Assembly (NCBI GenBank): GCA_947500385.1
Contig: CANMSA010000018.1
Span: forward strand, 1-64,000
Direction of reading: 5' to 3'
Source of the DNA: an uncultured Flavobacteriaceae bacterium
GTDB lineage: Bacteria > Bacteroidota > Bacteroidia > Flavobacteriales > Flavobacteriaceae
DNA: 64,000 nt
Under the pieces are notes generated by a model. That model did not search any database. It saw nothing but the letters and a program-made list of their open reading frames with translations, and was not told where the DNA came from. The position numbers were made by a program, and so were the translations under genes. Positions 1-10,002 of this stretch are shown piece after piece (the first letter of the stretch is position 1; each line of letters begins with the position of its first letter).

Positions 1-426
1 GGGCTATGGTATTTATGTTCAGCGACACAAATGTCCGTAGCCCTATCTTTCGATCCAAAAAAAGTCTAAATCACTTCTATATATACCTTATCCTTAATGT
101 TGACCGTCTCCTCAATCATTTCAACTCAGATTTATCCAAAAGCGGTCTACAAAAAGTTGATGGATGACATTAATGTATTGAATGGGCGGTATGTGTATTG
201 AGTCGATCATTATTTAATAGTTTTTACACAACAATGGCCAGGTGGAAAGGGTTCAACTATATATCTTTCAGGGTCTTGGCCTTAAAAGGTAAAAAAATGA
301 TTTAAATAAAACCGATTTTCCTTTTATGTCCAGTCATTTTTTGAAATGATTGCCATTAAGATCTTACTTGGCTTTGCCATTGGCCAATTATTAAATAGAA
401 ATTTGACCGTTCCATTTCTTACTAAC
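1..426. other. non-coding left edge
   Basis: No convincing gene is visible. The first ~45 bases begin with GGGCTA and end with TAGCCC and include a GACA-CAAA-TGTC hairpin, so this could be the edge of a structured element cut by the window. The rest is AT-rich sequence downstream of the minus-strand gene ending at 427; I see no clear terminator. Confidence 0.4.
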
Positions 427-3396
427 TTATCTTAGAACATTTATATATCCTTTGATTCTTCTTCTGTCTAAATCGTTCAATTCAAGAATGTAGTAATAAG
501 TCGCCACAGGTAGTGGTCGCCCTTCAAATGTCCCTCCCCAACTGTTATCATAGTCCCATGACTGATAGAGCTTGCTTCCCCAACGGTTGTAGATATACAA
601 ACTGTGCCCTGGATAGTTCTCAAGCCCCTCTATTATAAACGTATCATTAGCACCGTCTCCATTAGGAGTCATTGTATTTGCGATGCGCAGGCCGTCCAGA
701 GCCCTACAGCTTTGGTTTATAGTAAAGGGGCCGGCAATAGAACTACAGCCGTTGTCCGTTACCATCAGTGTATAGATACCGGAGCGGACGTTTTGAAGAT
801 CTGGAGAATCTCCAACAATGGCATTGTCGGCATCCGTCCATCTAAAAGTTTCGTTTCCTGTCGGGTTCAGTACTGTTATGCCCATAATGCCCCCGTCATT
901 GGCATCACAGGCCTGGTCGTTTACCGCCAATGTACTTTGGTCCAATATCGGTGCAGCCAGTTCACTTATGGCGAAGGGACCGACAACAGCTCCACACCCC
1001 ATTGTATTGGTAACCGTCAAGGTATAGCTTCCTGCTCCCATACCGGTAAGGTCAATGATATTGCCCACGCTCATTCCATTGGCGTCCGTCCATTCAAAAA
1101 CAGCACCATTACCATCCCCGATATAAACGATGCCCGTGATGCTACCATTGGTCAGGCCACAGTCTGCATCGATAAGCTGTATATTGGCATCGTCCAAGTC
1201 GGGGGATTCAGTCTCGTTTACAATATAGTTACCGCTTACATTACAGTCCACTCCATCGGTCACGGTAAGATCATAGCTACCAGGCCCTACATTAACTAGG
1301 TCGAGCATAGTACCTACTTCGGTGCCATTGCCATCTGTCCAGCTATAGGTCTCGCTTCCTGATACACCATTAATCAGGATTCCCGTGATACTGCCATTCG
1401 TTTGATTACAAGTGGCACCGGTATAGGTAATTCCACTATCATCTAGCAGTAACGGGCAGGCTCCCACAAACACGGTGACTGTATCGGTATCGGTACAGCC
1501 GCCAAAATCTGCTGTAACCGTATAAGTTGTGGTCTGCCCGGGCGATATTTCAGGGTTTTGTTCCGTGGAATCTGTTAAGGAAGAATCCGCAGGGCTAGCC
1601 GTCCATAAATAGGTGGGGCTTCCTGCGCCTGGTGTTGCTGTCAGCGTGGTTCTGTCACCCAAATTGATGGTCATATCGGGGCCAGCATCTACTTGATTAT
1701 TGGAATCGATGACGTTTACCTCTACCATATCTATAAAGTAATAGGCCGAACCGTTCGCTGCCTGGTCTGTCATACTATTATCGAAAAAATTGCCCAGCAA
1801 TACATGAGTGTAGGCCTGATCAGCCGTGTAGATACCAGAAACAGTTACCCAACTATCACTTTCTGAAATGATGCTCGTTTCAAAAACCGCTGCGGTGTTT
1901 GGTACTTGAAAATTGGTATTGTTGGGTTGGGCCTGTGGGTTCATATAAAACGTTGCGCCCATATTGCTGACTGCGTTAGGATAAGAGCTAGCCTCGTTAC
2001 GACTTATCTGAAAAGAGACTCTGTATTGCCTCCCCACCTCCAAAGGCGTAATCAGTTCTGTACCAATATATTCTCTGATACCACTAGGTTGGTAGCCATA
2101 GAGACCAACATATGCTTCCCCGTCATAAGCATCTTGATTTCCCCAAGAAAATGAATTTGGGTCATAAAAATCTGGTGACCAGCTGTAGTGATTCCAATAC
2201 TCCGCAATACGTGCTCCGGATATTCCCGCGTTGTTACTTAGACCCGTATGAGCACAATCACTACTAGAAACCATTGGCTCGCAGATCTTGTCTTCAAAAC
2301 TGGGGTTGCGAACCAAATTATCACTGGCACATTCAGCTGATGATGCCAATACGGTTATGGTAACTGAGTCACTTACGATGCACCCTCCCCCAAAATCAGC
2401 GGTAACAGTGTAGGTAGTTGTCATTTCTGGGGACACTGCTGGACTCTGGGATGTGATATCGACCAAAGAGATGTCGGAAGGTGTAGCCCTCCATAAATAG
2501 GTAGGGACTCCTCCATTTGGAGTTCCAAAAAGGGTGATTTGTTCACCCTCATTAATAGTCATATCGGTCCCAGCTTCGACTTGACTTGTTCCTGTCACAT
2601 CATACACTTCGACCATATCTATATAGTGATATGCATAACCGCCACCATTTTGAGCGTAATCCGTATTGGTATCATCAAAAAAATTACCTAGAAGTAGATG
2701 GGTATACGGGTCATTCGCAGTAAATGTTCCTGATACCTTAACCCAATTATCGGTATCGTGGATAATCGACATTTCATATACCTGGGCATTATTTGGTACT
2801 GGAAAGTTAGAACTATTGCTGTTAGCAACCGGATTGGTATAGAATCTGGCTCCTAACTTGTTAATAGCTGTTGGCTGATTAAACGTATCTTCGTTTAGGC
2901 TCACCATAAAAGAAACCTTGTAGGTATTCCCAACAACTAATGGGGAAGTAAGCTCGGTTCCAACATATTCCCTGCCATTTTGGCCAATGCCGCTCAATGT
3001 ATATAGGCCAATATGAGCATTTCCTTCATAAGATGTTTGGGCTCCTGTAAAAACAGAATTTTCATCATAATAATCCGGTGAGCCACTGTAATGATTCCAA
3101 TGCTCTGCTATCCGAGCACCGTCAATGCCGTTATTGCTTAATCCTCCGATATGTCCACATCCAACAGAACCTGACGCGCAGATTCTATCTTCAAAACTAG
3201 GGTTTCGAACTAAATTGGTGCTATTACATGTAGATCTGGACACAATGTCTTTATCATCATTGGTCCGGTTATTCATAGAGATTTCCTCTTGGCCTTTATC
3301 GCTCCCAAAATTAAAAAGTGTATTATCAGATGACTCGAAATCAGGTAAAATCCAAAAAAAAAGTACATAAACTGAAATAATCGGTAATACTTTCAT
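427..3396 (-). CDS. T9SS type B sorted, SprB-repeat surface protein
   Basis: Predicted secreted surface protein of 989 residues. A hydrophobic N-terminus (about 1-20) is consistent with export. Two similar ~210-residue modules, each starting NLVRNPSFED (about 60-265 and 357-560), look like lectin-type beta-sandwich domains and are each followed by a PKD/Ig-like stretch ending in TTTYTVTADFGG. Three ~80-residue SprB-like repeats follow (about 655-895, typified by TNGSITGI, SYTLTVT). The last ~85 residues (TPNGDGANDTFIIEG to the end) are the CHU_C, gliding-motility-associated type B sorting domain, so export by T9SS and cell-surface attachment are expected. The PorP/SprF-family gene lies just upstream (145 bp away, same strand), the usual arrangement for type B substrates. 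Ligand and exact role cannot be read from the sequence; adhesion is the family-level inference. Confidence 0.88.
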   Translation of the reverse strand: MKVLPIISVYVLFFWILPDFESSDNTLFNFGSDKGQEEISMNNRTNDDKDIVSRSTCNSTNLVRNPSFEDRICASGSVGCGHIGGLSNNGIDGARIAEHWNHYSGSPDYYDENSVFTGAQTSYEGNAHIGLYTLSGIGQNGREYVGTELTSPLVVGNTYKVSFMVSLNEDTFNQPTAINKLGARFYTNPVANSNSSNFPVPNNAQVYEMSIIHDTDNWVKVSGTFTANDPYTHLLLGNFFDDTNTDYAQNGGGYAYHYIDMVEVYDVTGTSQVEAGTDMTINEGEQITLFGTPNGGVPTYLWRATPSDISLVDITSQSPAVSPEMTTTYTVTADFGGGCIVSDSVTITVLASSAECASDNLVRNPSFEDKICEPMVSSSDCAHTGLSNNAGISGARIAEYWNHYSWSPDFYDPNSFSWGNQDAYDGEAYVGLYGYQPSGIREYIGTELITPLEVGRQYRVSFQISRNEASSYPNAVSNMGATFYMNPQAQPNNTNFQVPNTAAVFETSIISESDSWVTVSGIYTADQAYTHVLLGNFFDNSMTDQAANGSAYYFIDMVEVNVIDSNNQVDAGPDMTINLGDRTTLTATPGAGSPTYLWTASPADSSLTDSTEQNPEISPGQTTTYTVTADFGGCTDTDTVTVFVGACPLLLDDSGITYTGATCNQTNGSITGILINGVSGSETYSWTDGNGTEVGTMLDLVNVGPGSYDLTVTDGVDCNVSGNYIVNETESPDLDDANIQLIDADCGLTNGSITGIVYIGDGNGAVFEWTDANGMSVGNIIDLTGMGAGSYTLTVTNTMGCGAVVGPFAISELAAPILDQSTLAVNDQACDANDGGIMGITVLNPTGNETFRWTDADNAIVGDSPDLQNVRSGIYTLMVTDNGCSSIAGPFTINQSCRALDGLRIANTMTPNGDGANDTFIIEGLENYPGHSLYIYNRWGSKLYQSWDYDNSWGGTFEGRPLPVATYYYILELNDLDRRRIKGYINVLR

Positions 3397-3549
3397 GTAA
3401 ACAGCTATTTATATTATGAACTCATTTAGACTTTTTTAATTGGCTAAAAAAGTATATGAGTTATGAATTTTGCAAATTTTCTCTTCTTTTCGTTCCTCAG
3501 AAAAAGTCACTTAACAATATACCTATGTATGCGCTATTCCTAAATCACT

Positions 3550-4566
3550 TTATAGTGAATTGATAGGACAAACACATTTTTGGTTTCCAAAATTGTATCT
3601 ATACCCTAGAATAATTTCATGAGTGCCCGTTTGCACTCCGCTAAAATCAGAAAGGGCGTAGTCGTATGAATAACTTACCAAAAAGCCATTGCCCAAACGA
3701 AAGCCTACTAGACCGGCAACCGCATCTTGATGACGATAGGAAAGTCCGCCCCAGAAACGGTCTTCATGAACCAATTTAAGATTCAAATCCCATTGTATGG
3801 GAGCATTTTTCACTGTTTTCATCAAGGTAGATGGAACTATTTCCCAGCTATTGGCCAAAGCTATTCTGCTTCCTGCCAACAGGTTAAAGTTTCTGTCGCT
3901 TCTTCCTGTGGTCAGAACCCCATTCGCACTATCATACGGAAGTTCTTGATCGAACAACTGGTTGGCGGCAATGCCAACAAAAAACGAATCAGCATACAGA
4001 TATAGACCCAAACTAGTATCTAAATTGACCCCTGAAAAATTTTCTACCAGAATATCATTGGGGTTATCCAATAGGATGGCCTCAGCAGCGTCGAACCGAA
4101 ATTGTTCTGCACCAATAAAAGTACCCATTGATAAAAACCATTTCCGGGAAACTTTAAGATGGTAAGCATAACTACCATAGAAACCCGATTTTTTAATCGG
4201 GCCTGTTTCATCTGTGTACATAAAGGCGCCTAGTCCGGTATGGGATTCTCCGTCCCTTCTTTGCAAGCGCGCTTTTAACAAATGTATGGGCAAACTTATA
4301 CTTAGGGTGGCGGTCTTGGGCGCTCCTTGAAAACCTGTCCATTGATTGCGATAGGCCATATTGACATCTAGGTAGTCTTCGACACCGGCCATTGCAGGGT
4401 TTACTATGAAAGGGTTCTGCAGGTACTGCGTAAATTGAGGGTTTTGTTGCGCCCAAATACCATTAAGAGCTAATAACAATAAAAAACACAAAAAGGCCCG
4501 GGAGGTCAAGAAGTGCTGTTCATTATCTTTTCTGGACATTGGCTGAAAATAATTTTCTTTTGACAT
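3550..4566 (-). CDS. PorP/SprF family type IX secretion outer-membrane protein
   Basis: Outer-membrane beta-barrel of the PorP/SprF family. The family signature is clear near the N-terminus: AQQNPQFTQYLQNPFIVNPAMAG, then YRNQWTGFQGAPKT, and the C-terminal YDYALSDFSGVQTGTHEI block. The open frame extends upstream to 4803, but those ~79 residues are cysteine- and basic-rich and unlike the family. I place the start at the ATG at 4566 (or 4539, MSRKDNEQ), just before a hydrophobic signal peptide (FLCFLLLLALNGIWAQ). Family members work with CHU_C-tailed T9SS substrates, and this gene sits directly upstream of one on the same strand, so the pair probably forms a two-gene operon. Confidence 0.88.
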   Translation of the reverse strand: MSKENYFQPMSRKDNEQHFLTSRAFLCFLLLLALNGIWAQQNPQFTQYLQNPFIVNPAMAGVEDYLDVNMAYRNQWTGFQGAPKTATLSISLPIHLLKARLQRRDGESHTGLGAFMYTDETGPIKKSGFYGSYAYHLKVSRKWFLSMGTFIGAEQFRFDAAEAILLDNPNDILVENFSGVNLDTSLGLYLYADSFFVGIAANQLFDQELPYDSANGVLTTGRSDRNFNLLAGSRIALANSWEIVPSTLMKTVKNAPIQWDLNLKLVHEDRFWGGLSYRHQDAVAGLVGFRLGNGFLVSYSYDYALSDFSGVQTGTHEIILGYRYNFGNQKCVCPINSL

Positions 4567-5342
4567 AGATAGCAAACGTTCGAAGCAGGTACAAGATTCT
4601 CTAATGGAACCGAATCCATAAACATATTTTAAGAAGCCATCCTTGACGAAGCCTAGACACCTTTCAACTACCCCCTTTCGTATAGTATTATTTTTGCTAG
4701 GTGGTATAAAGAAACATGGATATAAATACTTTCTCATTGTAGTTTTGGGACTAACATTTTTAAGAACATGGTCGGTTTTGCACAACCATGGCTTGTCCAG
4801 CATTCAACAGATGGAAAGCATGTTTATTGTTTAAATCTTATATTTGTGATTAAAACCAACTTTTTGGGGCTAAATGTAAACCTTGGTTATATTTTGTCAA
4901 GTATTGCCACGTTTAAAATTACTTGTTATAGCACCAATCGGACTAATCATTTATTAAACCATTTTGTTTATCGGGGTTTTCAGGATACGTACAGCTCTAC
5001 TTCATATTTATACAAAAACCTAGCTACCCATTCTATTTTTAGCAAATGTGAAATAGTAATATCCTGAGGTTCTTAACCCGCCTGTTTCTAAAAAAAAAGG
5101 CCTTCAACCAACCATTTTAACTTTGAGCAATTATTATTGCTTTCCAAAACAAATCAAGGATGTAAATTGATATGGCCTTTTGAAGTAAAATTAAGGGCTG
5201 TAAAGGTCATCTAACAAGAACTAAGAAAACCAATACAACCCCTCGAACCTTTCCGAACTATAGCCGACAAAAGTAATTAACCTAATTATAAGAAGTAGAT
5301 TATAACAAAAATCGTCAAGTATAAAAAGAAATCTAATTATTT
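4567..5342. other. long AT-rich intergenic region
   Basis: About 775 bp without a convincing gene. Open frames on the plus strand here have no recognisable domain and composition unlike the neighbours. It must contain the promoter of the PorP/SprF gene near its left end. I could not identify a Bacteroidota -33/-7 promoter pair with confidence. Confidence 0.4.
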
Positions 5343-6410
5343 CTACTTGGGTGAGCTGACAAAAGCCACTCCAAATGGATTACTTCCTGAAATCCCAGAA
5401 ATCGGTTTTCCTGAGAAAATTCCATCTTTTAAGTTGTGGATAGTCACCGAATTAGAATTTGTACCGGAGTAACTAACAAGCAATCGATTTCCATGCAAAT
5501 TTACCACAACGTTATGTGGCGTATCAAAGTTGGTCTTTAAGACATTGATAACTTTAAAGGAACTTCTGTTAACAACAAACACCTTACGATTTTCTATACC
5601 GGTAACATACAAGAACTTACTATTTCCGGTTATGCCATGGGCCGAAGGTATACGTATCGTTCTTTTTCGGTTTAAACGTAAATCAAATTCTACCAACCGA
5701 TCGGAGTTTTGTACCGGAACATATACCCTATTGCCTTTGGTAAACAAATGTGCATCTCCTCCTACCGATACCTTACGAATAACTTTCAGACTACTTGTGT
5801 CGTAAGCAAAAATCAAGCTTTTGGTGCTACCTAGCAAAACCGTCACATAGGCTACATTACCATCTTCAGAGATTACCACATCGTGCTGTTCCGCTTTGTC
5901 CTGCAATGACTTTGGAAGCCGAAGTGTTTTTAGGATTCTCCTTGTTCTCAAAAGAACTACCGATGTAGTTTTACTCTGAATATTATTTACCCACAGCTGT
6001 TGCTTTTCCTTATTCAACCACATATGAAAGGCACCTTCCCCAACATTTAGTTTTCCTTTTGGAGAAAAAGACCTGCTATTATAAATCCATACCGCCTTAT
6101 TGGCGAAGTCTGCAACATACAATTCCTTTAACATGGAGTTATGTACTACATAAGTAGGTTCTGCCATTGGATTGGGCAATTTAATATTCCTGATTTTTTT
6201 ACCATCTTGTGCATTGAATAAAGAAAAAGTACCCGCTGAGCGGTTTGCTACAACCAAAATTCCATTTGTGGAATTTGTAGTGGTTAACCGAGTACTTTCT
6301 TCAATACCTTGGGTATTTCCCTCTGGTAAAATATCTTGTTTTTGGCAAGCGAAAAAGAAGCTTAAAAATAATACGCCGACAATTAATTTTTTGTAATCTT
6401 TAGTTTTCAT
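5343..6410 (-). CDS. YncE/YVTN-like beta-propeller lipoprotein
   Basis: Predicted lipoprotein of 355 residues. The N-terminus has a hydrophobic segment ending in a lipobox (FLSFFFAC, Cys at about 22). The body is made of short repeated blades typical of YncE/YVTN-type propellers: GILVVANRSAGTFSLFNAQDGK, ELYVADFANKAVWIYNSRS, LWVNNIQSKTTSV, VAYVTVLLGSTKSLIFAYDTSS, FLYVTGIENRKVFVVNRSSFK, each ending in a strand plus a turn. Propeller lipoproteins bind partners or ligands at the cell surface or in the periplasm; no catalytic motif is visible. It is separated by about 190 bp from the T9SS gene upstream and may be its own transcription unit. Confidence 0.75.
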   Translation of the reverse strand: MKTKDYKKLIVGVLFLSFFFACQKQDILPEGNTQGIEESTRLTTTNSTNGILVVANRSAGTFSLFNAQDGKKIRNIKLPNPMAEPTYVVHNSMLKELYVADFANKAVWIYNSRSFSPKGKLNVGEGAFHMWLNKEKQQLWVNNIQSKTTSVVLLRTRRILKTLRLPKSLQDKAEQHDVVISEDGNVAYVTVLLGSTKSLIFAYDTSSLKVIRKVSVGGDAHLFTKGNRVYVPVQNSDRLVEFDLRLNRKRTIRIPSAHGITGNSKFLYVTGIENRKVFVVNRSSFKVINVLKTNFDTPHNVVVNLHGNRLLVSYSGTNSNSVTIHNLKDGIFSGKPISGISGSNPFGVAFVSSPK

Positions 6411-6449
6411 GATATGTATATTTAAAATTAAGTTTGTTATACTTATTTG

Positions 6450-6568
6450 TACCGGTAAAAATCTTTGATTATCGGTAGACTATAATCATTTGTTACAATC
6501 AGGTTTACCGAGGTCATCGCTATTGTAGTAAAGGGTTACGCGATTATAGAGTGAAAGTTCTACCGGTA
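6450..6568. promoter_or_regulatory. paired TACCGGTA palindromes upstream of propeller gene
   Basis: The 8-bp palindrome TACCGGTA occurs at 6450-6457 and again at 6561-6568, with related ATCGGTAG and TTTACCG half-sites between them. All lie in the gap upstream of the 5343-6410 gene. They could be binding sites for a regulator; nothing here identifies which one. Confidence 0.25.
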
Positions 6569-6597
6569 TTAAAAGGTGGCAAACCTGAACTACGCAT

Positions 6598-9500
6598 CTA
6601 ATTTTTTATAAAGATGGCGCTAGCTTTGCTAATGCCATTATATTTCAATATGTACATTCCAGGATGTAGGGACTGAATATTGATTATCATTTTTTCGGAA
6701 TCGATTTCCGTATTTCCAATATCTATAGTTTTCACCATTTTACCGGAATAATCAAATATGATAAGACTAAACTTCTCTGAGATATTTAAATCTCCATAAT
6801 AGAAATTCAAAAAATCTTTATGGGTCGGATTTGGATTTATTGATACATTTTCTTTTCTATCTTTGAAATTGCCTATCTGTCCATGCGCTTTGCCATAATC
6901 GCCGTTTACTCCAAACTTTGGAACCTCCTTAAACATCATATTTCTGATGCGAACAAAATCTTCCGTTTCTCCCTTAGTTTCATTTGATAATTTTCCTTCA
7001 GGAAATAAAACATCTACATCCACAACATATTGGTTACCCCGAATTTTCGAATCTAGCAGCTTCTGCGTTCTATTTAAACCAAATCTTCTCTTTGCCTCGC
7101 TACAGTCACTAATAAACATGTTTACCCTGCTTCCTGGTTCAAACTTTACTCCAGGTTGCAACTGAATGGTTTCTGTAGCATGTATATTGACGGATCCCTG
7201 CGACATTACTATAAATTTTTTGGAGCCAGTGCCGTTACCAATTTTACAACTTCTTGAATTAATGTTTATTTTCTCATTAAGTCTGTATTCAACGGTTGAC
7301 AAATCAATATCCTTATTACAGTAAAGCTTATTTAAGACTCTAAATTTTCTGGTATAGGAGTTTGACACATCTTCAACGACCTCATTGATCGTGTTGGTGC
7401 CATCGGCCACAATTTTAATAGTATAATCCCCAGCAATGGCCGGGTGAAGGTATGCTTTAAGTATAGAGATTCTTCCGGGGGATAATTTTTTAATACTCTT
7501 AAGTTTTATTTTTTTAAAGGTAGATGCTCCGGGTTCTTTAACAAGCAGATCTAATGGTATGTTGTTTGCATCCTTGTTACCAAGGTTGGTAACAATAGCG
7601 GTAAAATTCACGACACTACCAAACTCATACTCAACCGGTTTGTCCTTCCTGACCTGTCCTCCATCATTTGTAAAACTAAACGAGCTGATCATAATTTCCG
7701 GCAATTTGTATTCCGTAGTACCTGCAAAAATGAATTCATCATTGCCATCTGTAGTTAAATTGTTCGCAACTCTTGCATTTTCATCATTTTTAGTTGTATT
7801 AATAATGGAGGGTTGGGCGTTTCCTCCCAAACCAGCAATATTCAAAGAGTTGACCTCCAAACCTCCTTCCATAGAAATATTCCCAACAAAAAGAAGACCC
7901 TCAGTCGTGAATCTAAAATTCAAATTTACCAATACCTGATGGGCCAATCCGTCGTAAAAGTTCTGATCAAATGTTTCTGAAAAGTTGATACCTGTTGAAG
8001 AACTGGACAAGTTGGAGGAATTGATTAAGTTATTAAATTCCTTTCTAACAGCTGTTGGCGCTTGCTTATACCAGTGCGCTGCAATAATTGGAGATAGAAT
8101 TTTCTTAAGATTTTTATAGTTCCCGGTAGCTTTGTTGTTAATACGATTTGTTATCGAGGTCTCTGCCTCGATAAGCATACTAAAAAATCTACTTTTGTAG
8201 GTATTCCATTCTGAAAGTAAAAAATCCCTATCCGCACCTTGTGGCATTTCCCTGAAAAAATCTGTTTGAGGATTCAGTATGTCAATGTCTAGCTTGTAAC
8301 TTGCATTATTTATAAACACTTGCGAATTATCCTTTCCCCCGCTTGGGGTAACGGGGAATATTACTCCGCGGAATATTGGTTTGGGAAGTATTTTTCCTCC
8401 ATATCTATTTGTAAGCGAAATGAGTTTTGAACGATTTCTTCCAGACAAATGTTTAACCCAACCCTCAATATAACTGGTTCTGCTTTCATAAGGACCTTTA
8501 CCAAGCAAAAAATTTGCCAAATCTTTTTTCATATCCGCATCTGCTTTAAAGAAAATAGGAGCAATATTGGTTTTCTTAAAATTTGCATCGGCTATTGCCT
8601 TTGGAGATCCATTGACCACTTCCAAACTTACCAACTGCCTATTATTTGGAATGGCCAGCGCCTGTAGAAAGACTTTTTTCAATAATTTCGTCTCCGATCG
8701 TAAAGTGCTGCTAGGAGATGTGTTATCAGCAATACGAGTACCCTTTAAAATAAAATTAACCACTTTGGTAGCATCATCAACATTAATTGCGGCCACCTCA
8801 ACATTACTAAAATCTACACCTGAAGGATCGTCCTTAAATGCAAAATCGCTCAAAGAAAGGTTATTATTAAAGCTAATTTCGTTCAAATTAATTCCATTAC
8901 CGCTTAAGGATCCAAACTCGCCTGTTAGAATAGCGTCATTGAAAAAATTTATATCTGTGTTGGATGCCAAAGAAAAAACGAAACCATCCTCGGCATTGTC
9001 CAGACCAGGTTGAAAAGGTATAGCTTGATTTCCATAGGCCACAATTGCGGTAGATGTTGGGTTGACATTTATTAAATTATTTGTATCACCGATTCCACCA
9101 GGCAAATTGATTTTCAGTTCAGCGTCGTTAATGCCGAATATTATTCTACTTTCATTATACGGTGTAAATTGAATCTGATTTCCCAATCTATAATTAACTA
9201 CTCCTGCCTGAAACCCCAAATCACTAGCGACCTGTGCAATTTTATTGGAATCATTTACCAAAGATTGTTGTAGTTGGGCAAGATTTACAAAACCTTGCTG
9301 TATCCGTGTTTCCTCAACCAACTCGGCAAACTTGAAATTTGCAATTTGATTTCCCAGATCTTTTCCGCTAAAAATGCCGCCAGGTCCGTTTGTGCCAGCC
9401 GGAGGAGTGTAACTAATAGAAGTCCCTGATAATATATTTCCTAAAGTAGTGAATGTCCCTTCGATTACTTCATTTCTAAAAATAATGTTTGCGTTTGCAC

Positions 9501-10002
9501 TAATATACTGTTCTATCAACTGTATATTTGTCAATGTGTTTTGAATATTCCGTACCCTATCAGCTAGCTCGGTCAATTGCAGCACCGTTGTCAAGTTTCT
9601 AAAATCTAAAGAAGAGAAACTAGCAGGGTCTCTGAGGTATAAGCTAAACAGACTCGTGCTTCGTTGTATTTGGCCAGGAGTTTCTCCAAAAAAAGCCCCC
9701 TTTGGAAGCACAATGACATTTCCATTAGGTAAGGTGGGTACGGCCACCACTTCATTTCCGGCCTGAATGGCCCTAGAACTTTGAATTTGTGATAAAAAAT
9801 TCACATAAGCTTGTACGACGAGGTTAAATGTAGCTCTTGCATTATCTATTTCAGTTTGCGTTAAGTTCGTGTTTCTTCCTATACTCAATGGGTTTACATC
9901 AACACGTCTAATATCGCTTGTGGGAACATTCAGTTGCGCAAAACAATAGTTACTGTAAGCTAATAAGAAGCATACTAGTAAGTAGCTAATAAGTGTTTTC
10001 AT
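6598..10002 (-). CDS. large T9SS type A secreted protein with CARDB domain
   Basis: 1134-residue predicted secreted protein. The signal peptide is clear (about 1-22, ISYLLVCFLLAYSNYCFAQ). The first ~750 residues match no family I can name; they are Asn-, Thr- and Ile-rich. Residues about 770-895 have the pattern of a CARDB adhesion module (VNFTAIVTNLGNKDANNIPLDLLVKE; AGDYTIKIVADGTNTINEVVEDVSNSY). A parallel-beta segment follows (INSRSCKIGNGTGSKKFIVMSQGSVNIHATETIQLQPGVKFEPGS), of the stacked type often placed before T9SS tails. The end (SINPNPTHKDFLNFYYGD to SLHPGMYILKYNGIS) is a type A sorting domain. Its ATG overlaps the stop of the upstream gene by 4 bp, so the two are translationally coupled and probably work together. 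Confidence 0.8.
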   Translation of the reverse strand: MKTLISYLLVCFLLAYSNYCFAQLNVPTSDIRRVDVNPLSIGRNTNLTQTEIDNARATFNLVVQAYVNFLSQIQSSRAIQAGNEVVAVPTLPNGNVIVLPKGAFFGETPGQIQRSTSLFSLYLRDPASFSSLDFRNLTTVLQLTELADRVRNIQNTLTNIQLIEQYISANANIIFRNEVIEGTFTTLGNILSGTSISYTPPAGTNGPGGIFSGKDLGNQIANFKFAELVEETRIQQGFVNLAQLQQSLVNDSNKIAQVASDLGFQAGVVNYRLGNQIQFTPYNESRIIFGINDAELKINLPGGIGDTNNLINVNPTSTAIVAYGNQAIPFQPGLDNAEDGFVFSLASNTDINFFNDAILTGEFGSLSGNGINLNEISFNNNLSLSDFAFKDDPSGVDFSNVEVAAINVDDATKVVNFILKGTRIADNTSPSSTLRSETKLLKKVFLQALAIPNNRQLVSLEVVNGSPKAIADANFKKTNIAPIFFKADADMKKDLANFLLGKGPYESRTSYIEGWVKHLSGRNRSKLISLTNRYGGKILPKPIFRGVIFPVTPSGGKDNSQVFINNASYKLDIDILNPQTDFFREMPQGADRDFLLSEWNTYKSRFFSMLIEAETSITNRINNKATGNYKNLKKILSPIIAAHWYKQAPTAVRKEFNNLINSSNLSSSSTGINFSETFDQNFYDGLAHQVLVNLNFRFTTEGLLFVGNISMEGGLEVNSLNIAGLGGNAQPSIINTTKNDENARVANNLTTDGNDEFIFAGTTEYKLPEIMISSFSFTNDGGQVRKDKPVEYEFGSVVNFTAIVTNLGNKDANNIPLDLLVKEPGASTFKKIKLKSIKKLSPGRISILKAYLHPAIAGDYTIKIVADGTNTINEVVEDVSNSYTRKFRVLNKLYCNKDIDLSTVEYRLNEKININSRSCKIGNGTGSKKFIVMSQGSVNIHATETIQLQPGVKFEPGSRVNMFISDCSEAKRRFGLNRTQKLLDSKIRGNQYVVDVDVLFPEGKLSNETKGETEDFVRIRNMMFKEVPKFGVNGDYGKAHGQIGNFKDRKENVSINPNPTHKDFLNFYYGDLNISEKFSLIIFDYSGKMVKTIDIGNTEIDSEKMIINIQSLHPGMYILKYNGISKASAIFIKN

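Noticed and set aside
604-1299. 231-codon plus-strand frame
   Set aside because: Antisense of the repeat-rich T9SS type B protein; repeats keep the other strand open. No domain.
3550-4803. N-terminal 79-residue extension of the PorP/SprF gene
   Set aside because: No family conservation, sits before the signal peptide; start moved to 4566.
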